DNA of 64,000 nt from Lates calcarifer (Eukaryota > Chordata > Actinopteri > Centropomidae), in assembly GCF_001640805.2 (NCBI RefSeq), contig NC_066856.1, positions 1,435,937 through 1,499,936 on the forward strand, in the 5' to 3' direction. A model generated the notes under the pieces. The model had not been told where the DNA came from, ran no database searches, and worked only from the letters and a program-made list of their open reading frames with translations. Below, in pieces: positions 39,045 to 50,800 of the stretch. Within the stretch, counting starts at the first letter, position 1; the number at the start of each line of letters is the position of its first letter. The position numbers were made by a program, and so were the translations under genes.

Positions 39045-39350
39045 GAAAAATACTTCCACTTAGTGGAAGAGGAAGTATTCAATACTTTAGTAAAAGTAGC
39101 AATACTAAATCAAATTACAAGTAGAAGTATTAGAATTAAAAAGTAAAAGTGTGCTTAAGGCAGAAAAAATGACCCCTATATGTCCTATCTAACTGTTATA
39201 TATTATAGTGTTGGATTATTATTAATAATCCGTTAATGTGTATTTTTTAAAAATTCATCATTCAATCTAAAAAATCTGTAAAGTAACTAGTTAATGCAGT
39301 ACTTGTGAATGTAAATGTACTTAGTTACTTTCAACCACGTCTAACAAAAT
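39045..39350. repeat. Copy of a common teleost interspersed repeat
   Basis: GAAGTATTCAATACTTTAGT, AAAAGTAGCAATACTAAATC, AATTACAAGTAGAAGTATTA, ATTATTAATAATCCGTTAATG, AAAGTAACTAGTTAATGCAG and TGTACTTAGTTACTTTCAAC appear in the order of a very abundant fish repeat whose hallmark is repeated 'agtaaaagta' and 'gtacttagttactttccacc'. The copy is diverged and internally deleted. Confidence 0.65.
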
Positions 39351-41500
39351 AATTTAACTTATAAGGTTATAAATAACTAAATAACTAACTATTCATAACC
39401 TCAAATAGCTCAAAGCTTTTAAACAGCAGCACTGACCACCTGTTTGACTGGATGTGGAGTTGCATGTGTGCAGGCTGGTAGGTCCCAGGTTAAAACCATG
39501 CAGCAGCTCATGTTGTGTCTATGAGCAGCCATGTATGAACACTTTACCTGCTCCTCACTGCACATGGAGCATGAGCTAAAGAATGGACCTGAGGTATTAT
39601 TATCCACCATTCAGTTCAAAATGCATTCTACTCTTGTACTCACGATTTATAAATTGGTCAGAGTCGTGCAGCGCTCTTAAGGAGCACTCTTCAACATAGT
39701 GTCATGCCATGACATCTTTGAATCTCCTGCTCTGATACAGTACAATCCTGTACATTAAAGACGGGATTGTATTAAAATATTCATCTCTGCATTTTCCATC
39801 ATTTTGTGAGACATTTCTTTGTGTTTAATGCCCATTATCCCCAGAATAAAAGCATATCAGTGACCCTGTGAGCCCACAGAGATATCCACCTCCCAGCCCC
39901 CACCCTCTTTTCACCACTATCTCTCTTCTAATAGAGAGAGTCTTTTCTTTTCTTTTCTGTTTTCTCTCCATATTTCTCTTGTTTCAGCTGTTTTTGATAG
40001 TGTGGAAGGAAGTGGCTTCAACAGAGGCTGTTGAAAACAGACAAACACATTTAAACTGAGCTGTGCACACCCATACGCTTCATGGCCAAACTCACCTCAC
40101 CCCCTGGAGGCTGTAGAAATATTCACTGTGACTGAATACTCACACACTCCTGGTTTCTTATGTGCTTGTGCCAAGTCACTGGCAATAAGCAGCAATGAAC
40201 AGCAGGGACAAATTTACCTGCCGTTTCACCTTAACAGAAGCACTAGATATAATTCCTCAGGCACACAGCAGTCTAACACAATCACTCACAAATCTTATCG
40301 CATTTTATTACCAGTCTTAACAGATCTTTCCTCACTTCCCTTCATCCCTTTCGTAGCATCAGGTGCCCTCTGAGCCACATGAAGTCCTCAGACCATTGTG
40401 ACTTGTGCAAACTGAAGCAAACTATAGCTTAATATCTAGTGGGTGGTCCCTAATATTTTGTGTACTCAGTGCAAGTGGAAAGACAGACCTGGCCGAATGA
40501 AGGAGCGAGACTCTTTCAGCCTCACCCTTTGGCAGCATCGACATCCCCACTACCTGTCACTTTTTACTTAACACCCTGTCCTCACACAGAGCACATAAAC
40601 GCCTCACCATTACCTACTCTGTTTTCCTTTTTAGACCAGAGAGGGAGAAAATAGAGGCAAAGAAAAGCAAACCCAAAGACACGAGCAGTGATGAATAAAG
40701 CCTGTATTGTTGGCAGAGGAAGTGCCGGTGCCGATAATTAATCATCCCGTATGTTTGTCTTTCCTGACGCCGCATCCTCTCCAAAAGCTGCCGTAAGAGA
40801 GAAAACAAAAATACATGAGGCGTTGAAGGAGGAAAATAAAGAAGCTTATTAGATTCATTTCCCTCTGCAATGGTTTCCACTGGTTGGATGATATTGCGGT
40901 GATTGAAGAGAATGGTTTTGTGTGTATGTGTGGCTGTCTGAGTCTGTTTGTTTGTATGTGTTTGCACCTAGCGGAGGTGATGACAAAATACTTAACGTTA
41001 TTACTGGCATTTAAGAGTTTATGAAGCTGCCTGTCAGAGCTTTCATCAGCCTCTGACCAGATTTATAGTTTGTCCTTTATTTCCACATATAGCATGAATA
41101 AACCTGCTGTTGCTGTTGGAGGGAGATGAAAATGATTAAACGTGAAAAAAAATTAATCCAGACAAAATGTATGGATAATAAAAACAGGCGCATTAGCTTT
41201 GCGTGCTTCAGAGTGGAATTAAGAGTAGGGGAACCTCTTCCAGCATCACGAAATCAGTTGTCGATCGCCTGCGATGCTGAGTTGAACAAAGAAAGGGTGG
41301 AGGGATGAGGAGGAGGAGGAGGGCAGAAGAAGGGTGGATGGGGGGAGGAAGGGACAGAGGACAGGAGATGGTATAAGGTTAAAGGGGGAGGGATGGAAAC
41401 CATAATGGGGTTATATGGTGGGGGTGGGGTCTGCACGAGGCTTCGGAAGATACATACATACATACTTAGATAGTTTTTTGTAATGAGGCTATGGTGTGTG
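39351..41500 (+). other. Non-coding intronic sequence, purine-rich towards the end
   Basis: No gene recognised. 41281-41432 is a purine-rich stretch (GGAGGAGGAGGAGGG, GGGGGGAGGAAGGGAC, GGTGGGGGTGGGGTC) with several G runs. A TTGCGTGCT site is at 41199-41207. Confidence 0.5.
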
Positions 41501-41524
41501 AGTGAGTGTGTGTGTGTGTGTGTG

Positions 41525-41691
41525 TTGCGTGACTAATCTGTGCCTGCTACAATGAGTGACGGAGCGAAGGGCTGATCTCTTAGAGTGAGCCACATGCCCC
41601 CTGACAGCACACCCATAAGAGAAACACGCAAACATGCCTACAACACGCAACACACACGTCACCGATGCACATGTGACAGTTCTGCACGCCA
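41525..41691. promoter_or_regulatory. Cluster of four AhR-core sites next to a (GT)n tract
   Basis: TTGCGTGAC on plus at 41525-41533 directly after (GT)n, TTGCGTG on minus at 41635-41641 and again at 41644-41650, and TGGCGTG on minus at 41685-41691. Four TNGCGTG cores in 167 bases, 1.1 kb upstream of the first visible AHRR exon. Confidence 0.4.
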
Positions 41692-41869
41692 CAGTCATAT
41701 AGGCTAATTGCATGTATACACACACTGTAGTAGGTTAGGCCTTACTCTACGGGAGGAGAACACAGCATATGGATAGTTGATGGAGTGTGACTCACTTGTG
41801 ATATTTTTAAAACTTCAGTAGATATTTTTACCAAAGTGGGTGTTTCCTTATCTGAACAGAGGGTCTTCA

Positions 41870-41962
41870 GATAGACGGTGTCATATACTGTACATACTGT
41901 GAAGCCCTTTGAGGCAAATGTGTGCTTTTGGCTCATGTAAATAAAATTAACTTGACCTGACC
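41870..41962. repeat. 3' tail of a teleost retroposon
   Basis: TACTGTGAAGCCCTTTGAGG, CAAATGTGTGCTTTTGGCTC and AAATAAAATTAACTTGACCTGACC match the tail of a widespread fish retroposon ('gtgaagccctttgaggcaaat ... aataaaattgacttgac'). Confidence 0.6.
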
Positions 41963-42809
41963 TTTACAGGCCTGGGTTTGAGTAGAGTGCAATAAAGTTA
42001 ATTTTAACAAATAATCTCCCATTCACAATGTTTTAGTTACTTCTTTATTTGTGTAGTTTTGCTGTTTTCACCAGAAATAAATTTGTTTTCCCATTTGATG
42101 AGCAGATTTTGTTCGGTTTATAAGGTAAATAATATGTAAAACTTGTTGATAGCTTCAATAACAGAGCATAAATTGATATTTTTTCAATAAGATGTTCAAA
42201 CACTTCACACTGCTCACATCATCCCAAATACACCAGGTGCCGTCCTCTACCTCGCTCTGAAGCAGAGAGCTGTCTGTGTGCATGTGGCTGTATCGTGTGA
42301 GAACAATCCTGTAAAGTCATGAAATCCTCCCCTGTTTTGTCTTGTTAGACGGGCGCACCATACAGACTAATACCTGGCATTAGCGTTGAGCAAAAGGAGA
42401 CTGATACAGTTAATATGTCCGCCACATGTCTGAAGTGTCGGTCCAGCTCTCTCACTGCTGGATCACAGAGGTTTTGGGAGAACTGGCGAGCACAGTTTGG
42501 AAAACAGAATCATCCGTGTTGTCACTCTCAGACTTTCTAGTGTTGACACTGTGTTCCGTGTGTAGCAGTACTGTATTTTAAAGAACCGGAAGGTGTATTA
42601 GTTTGCTGGGCTTTAACATCCCTGCTTGTATAAGGTTAATAAATGTATGTATGATTTTCTTTTTGTTTGTGACTGCTCTTTCAGCCACTGACTGGACATC
42701 TTTGTTGTCTTCGTTTACATCTTTAAACTCACTGGTGCTACTAGTTATTGTTTTAAATGAATGAGTCCCTTGTTCCCACCTAATTGTGTTTTTCTTTTTT
42801 TTTTTATAG
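41963..42809 (+). other. Intron sequence just upstream of the first visible AHRR exon
   Basis: No bHLH exon is seen. It ends in a strong polypyrimidine tract (TTTTTCTTTTTTTTTTTATAG) serving the acceptor at 42809. Confidence 0.6.
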
Positions 42810-42928
42810 CGAGCCAAGAGAAGACCTCCAGGAAGCACATCATCAGCCCCACATCCTCTAACCCTGAACCCAGGAAAGAGAGTCTTCCACTGGGCACCGC
42901 TGTCAATGAAAGCAGCCTCCTGCTGGAA
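42810..42928 (+). CDS. ahrr: AHRR exon: linker between bHLH and PAS-A
   Basis: The acceptor is a strong T-rich tract ending in ATAG at 42806-42809, and the donor is GTAAGA at 42929. The exon opens with two bases that finish a split codon, then 39 codons reading [10 protein letters not shown]...NESSLLLE. The phase-1 start is the junction expected after the bHLH exon in AHR/AHRR genes (after the KSFFQ-type end). The segment is low-complexity, polar and poorly conserved except for its last residues (LLLE), which lead into PAS-A. Identity rests on position, phase and the perfect in-frame join to the next exon rather than on the residues themselves. Confidence 0.88.
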
Positions 42929-43334
42929 GTAAGAAACCACATGGCTGTTGCTTGTGGAATATTTCTGTGTGTGTGCGTGTGTTTTTGTGTAGCCATTGTT
43001 CATGTTTACTTGAAAGACAATATCATATGTGCAAATACTGTCCTGAAGGTGTTTTAATAATATCAGTCTTTAACCATCAATGAAACAATTTATCGCCTGC
43101 TAGCTTTCATACACGACAGTCAGGGGAACATTTATGTTCGAGTGAGTGAGTGTGAATTCGGAGAGGAGTGTAGGGGTTTTTGTGTATGTGTGTGTATGCG
43201 TGTGTGCCCTTCGCCCTTTGCCCCGACCTCCTTTGCGGAGCTGTGGTGTTGCGTGACATACGGGTGAGACGGGAGTGTCAGAGCTGATGAAGGAAGTGGG
43301 GACTCACACATGCTGGCGGCTTGAGCAGCCAGCA

Positions 43335-43376
<42 letters not shown>

Positions 43377-46300
43377 CTCTGTCTGAATGCATGCGGTGGT
43401 GTGTGAAAGTGAGCAGAAGAGAGTGAGAAGAGCACACCAAGCCTGTCAACAGTCATCAGTGCAAATATAAGATGTGTGTTTTGTCAGTTGACCTAAGACC
43501 TTTAATGAGATTGTAGCTACAGATTAATTAGAAGATCAATTAGAAGTAATTTCTTGTTACTTTGACACACTATCAGGACACCATGTTGTACTTGGCTATG
43601 AGCAGTAATACACACATGCACATGATGCAGATTTTGAACATATTTACCTAAAACTAGGTAAAATGTTTCTGTTGAAGGCATCGGAGCAGACCAGTCGTCA
43701 TAATCAGACACAGGCAGCACGCTACATGGGATTGCTCGAGCATCAGATCATTGTTACACACTCAATATCCTAATGACTATCTGTCAAACAACAAATTATG
43801 ACAGTGATCACTGGCCAGCAACTGTGAACACACACACACACACGCACACACACAGATCGGAGCAGAGCTGAGCCACTGATGCTGCTGTTAACGTGTCAGG
43901 TTGTCTCCATGGGACGATAAACAAAAGGCTAGATTGACCGTAGTGATGTGCTGACTCCCGTTGCGTGACTCAACCTGCACCGGGGCCTCATAGCAAACTG
44001 TGCATTAGTTGTTATGGTGATGAGATCCCAGCAGAGGGAGGAGACCAATATTTGTGTGTGCGTGTGTTTGGTGGCTTTGCGTGTCTTTGTATGTGTGAGT
44101 TATGGTATCTGTGCTTAGATATACTGTCCGTCTGTACGCTGTCTATTTACAATATTGATATTGTAAAGCAATAATATTTTTACAGAGTATAGAACATCTA
44201 CATGAGGTAGATATTATCATCAGCTCACTAACTTTTCAGTTTTCTCATAAAACTTTTTTTAAAGTCACAAAAAGTCAAAATATCATAAAAAAGTTTTCTC
44301 TTTAGGCTGTGATAGAAAAGGTGATCTATTGAAAAAAAAGAAAGCAACTCAAATTACTGAATAGGACGGATGAGGAGACACAAATGAATGCATGAAACAA
44401 ATATAAATGCCATAACTCCAACAAGGTTTCCACATTTTCATTCATTTGAGGTGTGAAGGTCTTCTTCTGCAATGGTTATGTTATAATGATGTTACCATTG
44501 TTGTTTACCACATTCATCATTTTATTTTAGCATGTTAACATTTCTTAATTGGTACTTAACACAAAGTAAAGCTGAGGCTGATGGGTCTTTAGTTTTGCAG
44601 GTATTTTGTCTTAAACCAAAGAATCTGACAACCTGGAATTTTAATCTGATGATGGCGTTAGATGAAATGTTAGGCACCAAGCTTCACACCAGTCCATCCA
44701 GTAGCTGCTGAGACATTTCACTCAAAACAAAAAATGTCAAATTGCACAAACTGCACATGTGACACTGTGCTTTCATTATAATGGAAGTTAATATCCAACA
44801 TTTGTCAAAAATCGCTCAGTATATCAGAACCCCATTGTCCTAACCTCAGTATGTGTGTGTAGGATGCGGGTGTGTTCCCAGTGGGAGAAGGTCTCCATGT
44901 TTGTCATGACCTCCTCATTGCTGCTTTCATCTCACTCTGACAGTTAGACAGCAGGAAAACCAAAGAAACCCTGTCGAAACAACGACACAAGGCTGCCCCA
45001 CCATCACCCCTCCCCTTCCCCCTCCTCCCCTTCCCTGGCTTCCAAATCCAGTGAACATATATTTTATTTTGGGCTCTGCGTGCAAAGCGCCTCTTAAGAT
45101 TTGTAAGTCAAAGCTTTTAGCCTCCCAGGGGCGGTTATGGGAGCCGGGGGCGTTGTAGTTGCAGATATGTGGTGGAGTGGGCCAAGCAGCAGGTGCCTGT
45201 TTCCATTACCTAAAGGCTTTAGTATGTGAGGAACTGAGGGAAATGTGAATGGAGAAAACATACAAAAACAGCATGCAGCACAGTGCAGCCAGTATCACTT
45301 TGTTCTGACTCTCTGGAACTCGCCTTTTACTTCTTTAAAGGAACAAGGGCTGTTCAGATATTTGTTTTAATGATGAAAATAGCATAATAATAATTAGAGC
45401 TGAATAGTCATTTTTTAGTTGCTCTTTCCAGCTCTGTATCTGTGAAATAAATTGTAAAGGGTCTGTCCTATTCCAATATAAATGATGGGCGTTCCCATGA
45501 TGAAAAATAAATGCACTGTATCCATCTGTAATGTATTTGCCATTAATTTTTGGAAAGCAACTCAACCTAAAAAATTCACTTTTTTCCCTGCACATACTCT
45601 TTTAGGTCACAAGTCCAAAGCCTGTTTGTTCCAGGAGAATAAAAATGTCAAAGTCCTTTAAAAAGAAAATGTTTTGCAGAAATTTACTGTGGCCTTTCAA
45701 TGACTTGGAAGAGGAATGGAGAAAGGTGAACTGGCTAAATAAACCTAGATGAACTCACCATGTAAATTCTGGCCTTTTTATGGCCTTACAGGACCTCTTG
45801 AAGACAACACCACATTCCTGTGTATTTTATGTGCAGTGTTTGGACACAAATCCCAGATCACTGAGTCATTTAAGCTTCAGATTTCCCAGGCTATGTGAGT
45901 ACACACTCTGCAACTGGACTGTCAAATATCCAATACAGTACTTATATGATATGAATGAATCAGATAAATTAGAATTAGACGAGCGACATCACAGCTTTGG
46001 ACTGGATTACACAGCAAAAAGTTAGACTGCTTGAATATCTCATCGTACTGTAGACACATGGTTTTTATATTCTCAACTCTGAAATGTTAGGTAGCTATAT
46101 TGGAGACTATACTAAGATGTATTGGTTCCATATTACCTTCAGAGTGGACCATAGGGTGATATCCAGATCTCTTGGCAGGAGCAGAGTCATCTTCAAAATC
46201 AGGAAAAGTCATTTACAAAGCAGATATGTTTGTGTATGTGCGTCATGTGAGTGCTTCCTGGAGAAAACAGTGTGTCTGAGTGTGTGTGTGTGTGTGTGTG

Positions 46301-47766
46301 GGGCAGGGGTGTGTGTCACCCTCCCCCTGGATGTCATGTGCATGTGCCAGTTAAACTTGTCAAACAACATCTGCTTCTACACCACCAAGAACCTGAGTCA
46401 GCGTCCCATCTCGGCCGCCTCTCCCCTTCCTCCATCGTGCTTTCATATGTTTTTCAGATATCGTTGTGTGTCTTACAGTCTGGATATTTTTCTGTCACTG
46501 TGTTGCTTTGTCACAGTATGACTCAGATACCTCCAGGTTTTAGGACGACAAATTGCTCTGTTCACAGACAGATATCAGAGGACATTATGGAGCGAACAGA
46601 GCGTCACACTGCTCGCTAAGGCAATCAGATCACTGCTGGGAGAAACTGAGAATGGGAGACGTAGAAGAAACACGACTATGAGTGTGACTTTAGAGGCCAC
46701 AGGGATATGTACTACGTAAAATACACACACACACACAAGGGAAGACCTGCATAGTCTCGCAGTAAAATAGAGGTGACAGACTCTGGCAGCCGCAGTCACG
46801 CAAGTCAAGTAGCCTTGCAGTTGTCACGCTATCACAGCTGTGCACGCACACACATGCACGCACACACACTCACACTGGAAGACCTCTCTTTCTCCTCCAT
46901 GTCTCCTTCCTGTGCTGTCTTTTTTCTCTCATACTCTTTCTTCCCTCCTCATCCATCCATCCCTCCTCATTTGACTGAAGCCAGCTATGTATTTATTTAA
47001 AATTTTCTTTTTAATCAACACTTGTCTCTGTAAGCTGCACTGGCCAAACACATTATTCCCCCTTGTGTGCATGGGAATGAGGCTGTGTTTGTGCCTGCAG
47101 TTTCTCTGCTTTTAATCAATGTGTTTAGTATCACAAATCAAAGCATGTTACCATTCAAACAGACTTCATTATCAAAGTTTATAACTTATGAAATACATTA
47201 GTTTAAAGGGGAGCAAATTGTTGTGTGTGTCATCTTCAAGTTAACTGCTTTAAAAATACCAGGAATCTAAAATCCTCCAGAAAATATTCTGAAGTCTTTC
47301 AAAAGCAATATTTAGCATTACAAATGAGAACGTTTTATTTGGCCCGCTCTAGTTCCATGACCATCTGTCTTTCATTCTTTCTCCAGTGTTGTATTATTCT
47401 ATCTTTTGTTCCATTTTTAATGTTATTTGCTGTTCTGAGAATTATGGAAAGAATGATATAAATTGAACATTGTGCTATAAAAAATATGGCTCGAGTCAAA
47501 CATTGGCTGCATTTTGTCTCTGGCTTAAAAAGGTAATTGTACAGTAATGACTGTAGCCACAGTTGGGTCACAAATAAAACCATCTGACTCTGTTGCCCTG
47601 TGTTACTGCTGGGTACAGGCTTCACGTGAATCATGCCTTCTAAAGTTAGCTCTGCAAAGATGGCACACTGATAAAATTCAGTTGTTTGTGTTTGTCAATT
47701 ATGTATTTGTTTCACTTGAGTTTATTTTCTGCATGAGCTGCCCTGAGTCACAGCTTATTTCTGTCG

Positions 47767-47802
<36 letters not shown>

Positions 47803-50800
47803 TCTCTGACAGGCTTTGCCCTGGTGGTGAGCAGTGATGGGATGGTCTTTTATGCCTCCTCAACCATTGTGGATTATCTGGGATTTCATCAGGTGAGTTG
47901 AACTCAGTTAAATGTACAAGACTGTGAATAACATGCTGTATAATGAATGTATAACACTCTATTATAAACATGTCAGATCAGTGGGATGTTGTTTTACATG
48001 GGAGCATCAGTGCTTGATGTTAGTTTCTGAAACAGAGACAGGCTAATGGGCAGTGTCGTCTTTTAAACCACATGTCTCTGAAAAAGGAGGTGTGTTGTTG
48101 GTCCCTCCCTCTGCACTAAGCTGGTCTCATTACCAACTCAACTTATCACATTTTTGACAAACTGTCAGCCGTCCAAAGATCTCCTGCCTGAGGCTGAGGT
48201 AACCTGAATCCATAAAACTATTTGAGGAATTTAAGCACGTGACAGCAAACACAGACAATATGAAAGAAAAAAATGTTAATATTCCACAGGTTTTTTTTTT
48301 GTTGGGGTGTTATTTCCTGAATATTCAGTTTCAGGTTTCTCTCTTTGTTGTTGTCTCTGTATACCTTCTCTGTTCTGTTGCTGCTCACCTAATTAGTTTG
48401 ACATTTTGGGAGATACAAAAAGAACATTGACACCATTCTGAGCTACAGCTCAGTAATAAACACATTATATCTCAGCTAGCTGTTGTCTTAGTCTCTGTGC
48501 ATACAAACACGAGCAATCTCTTACAATAAAGATATAAACTCTTGTCATGAAATTTTATATATATATACGTACTTCCCTAAATATCACAATATACCTTTTA
48601 ATAGCTTGATTATTATACAATAAATTCCAAATCAAAACACGTCATGATTTTCATAATGTCGGTGCTGAACGCTAATAAATCTGCCCAAACAGCCTCTCTC
48701 AAGGTTTTGACTCAACAAGTGTCAGATCTGAGCTCTGCTGTGATTCTTCAAGTCCACCATGATCCTTTTTTTCACCCTAAGCGGATCCTTTCTGTTCTCC
48801 TCCAGCCATCCCTTTGTGCTTTCTTTTCCTCTTCATCCCAAGACTAATGAGCCAGAGTAGAAAGTCTCTCTTTCAGTCTGTTTCCCTGCTGCCTGATAAC
48901 TCTATCTAGAGGGCAGAGGGAACTGAGGGGCCACAGAAAGGTGAAGACCTCCATTTCACCCTGAGATACACTCTGTGGGTGTCTGCCTATGTGTGTGTGG
49001 GCACTGATAAGTCACCAAAGGTTTAGCTTCCTTCCTCTCTGCCGACGAGACCCAGCCAGTCATTAATTATGGATGATATCAACACGGGCTCGTCTGTCCT
49101 GCGATGCTGAAATCATCCCTCTCCTTCAAAACCATGAATAAAGTGCTTTTCACTGTTAAAATCCCTCCTTTGCCCTTATGTTTGCTCACACACACATACA
49201 CACACGCACAGCAGACCGACACTTTGAGGTAGAAATTCTTCTGCTACAGTGCTCCCACTTGGCTTACAAGCAGACGGGGGCAGTAACCCAGCGCCATGAA
49301 ATCGACATGAAAACCAAAGTGGTCTGAAAGATCCTGCCACAGTGTGTGTGCATATGGGTGGGTGTGTGTGTGGGTGCAGGGTGGTAAGGGAGCCAGTAAA
49401 GACAGACAAAGGAAATTAAAACTGTAAAATATGTGTATGCATGTGCGTCCTTGTGGCTCAATCAACAGTTTTTCATTTGGGGTGTCTCACATCTCCATAC
49501 ATTTCTATTCAAATGAGAAGCAAGCCAAATAATGTTTGCCACGTTTCATGCTGTTGGATGTAAACATAATATAATATGATAATATGAACAAGACTGAGAG
49601 TCTGTGGCTATGCTAACAGCTCTGACATTTCATTAAAAGCCAAAAATACCAATATGTGTAAATCTGCAAATGCAAAAACATTTACATGCTCGAGAGAAAC
49701 AGACAATATATTCACAAGCAACAAAACTGGGTGTGAGCCAAAGTATCGCAGCAAGCAAAGCAGCCAAAGCATTTTGTGCATTAAGGTGATGTGTTTAGGT
49801 CAACCTGAAAATTCAAATCAGAGACTGGCCAGTGCTTCTTTGAATACATATGGTTCTATAGGTGAAACCTATGAGTGGCACTGAACTCTGTGTCCTTGCA
49901 GGAGATAAAAAATGAAAATCTGTCTTTAAACACTCACAGATCATCACGTTATATTACAGAGACTGTCAACAAAACATACTCTCAGACTTTCCCACATGTT
50001 CAGTTGTTGGTTGCAGAGGAGCTATTGGTTGTTTTTAAGTCACATAGTTTGCCACCAGGGCCTTGACAACATGTCACGTAATTTTGAGCCCACAATTGTA
50101 GTCAGAAGGACACTTATGCCTAATATACCACAGGAAAAAAGAGAGAAGAGAACGCTTCACTAAGTAGCACCACAAAAAAGCCCTGGAGAAGAGCTGAAAA
50201 CCTCCACTGGCCTTTGATCCCATTTGTTACTGGGGCAGTAAGCCTTTGAAGGTCAGCGAAAATATCACTTATTCTCCATTTTTTCCTCTTCTTTTCCTCT
50301 CTGTGTTTTTTACGAGAAACATAAACAATAGTCACTCGATCCGTCTGTCTGCCTGACTGCCGGTAGGGAACCAAACCACAGGACGAAGCGCTCGCAGAAG
50401 ACGGTGGGAACAGATTGTGTTTTCAGAGGCAAGCGATCAAAAACCCTCGCGTGCCACCAGTGTGGAAATTATGGAGAGAGTGCAGGGAGGAGGGAGAGAG
50501 GGAAGAAGAGAAGGTTGAACATTTTAGTGAGGAATCTGTCATGGAATGACAGAAAGCACAGCTATTGCTGGAAAAGAGAGAGAGGCATGACGAGAGTGGG
50601 CTGGAACCCGACTCACTCTGTGTGTGTGGATGGGGAGGGGAAGCTGGGCTGGACTGCCGTTCGGGAGCTGGTGTCACGCGATGTTTGACAAACACAGCTG
50701 CCCTCACTGGCCCTGCAGCTGCCCTTAGACTCTCACTGTACTGGGTAAATGCTCCTGCCTGTGTGTATGTGCAGGCGTATATGCACGTACAGTAAGTGTG

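Noticed and set aside
42578..43003. 141-codon minus-strand ORF over the linker exon
   Set aside because: Antisense shadow of the AHRR exon at 42810-42928.
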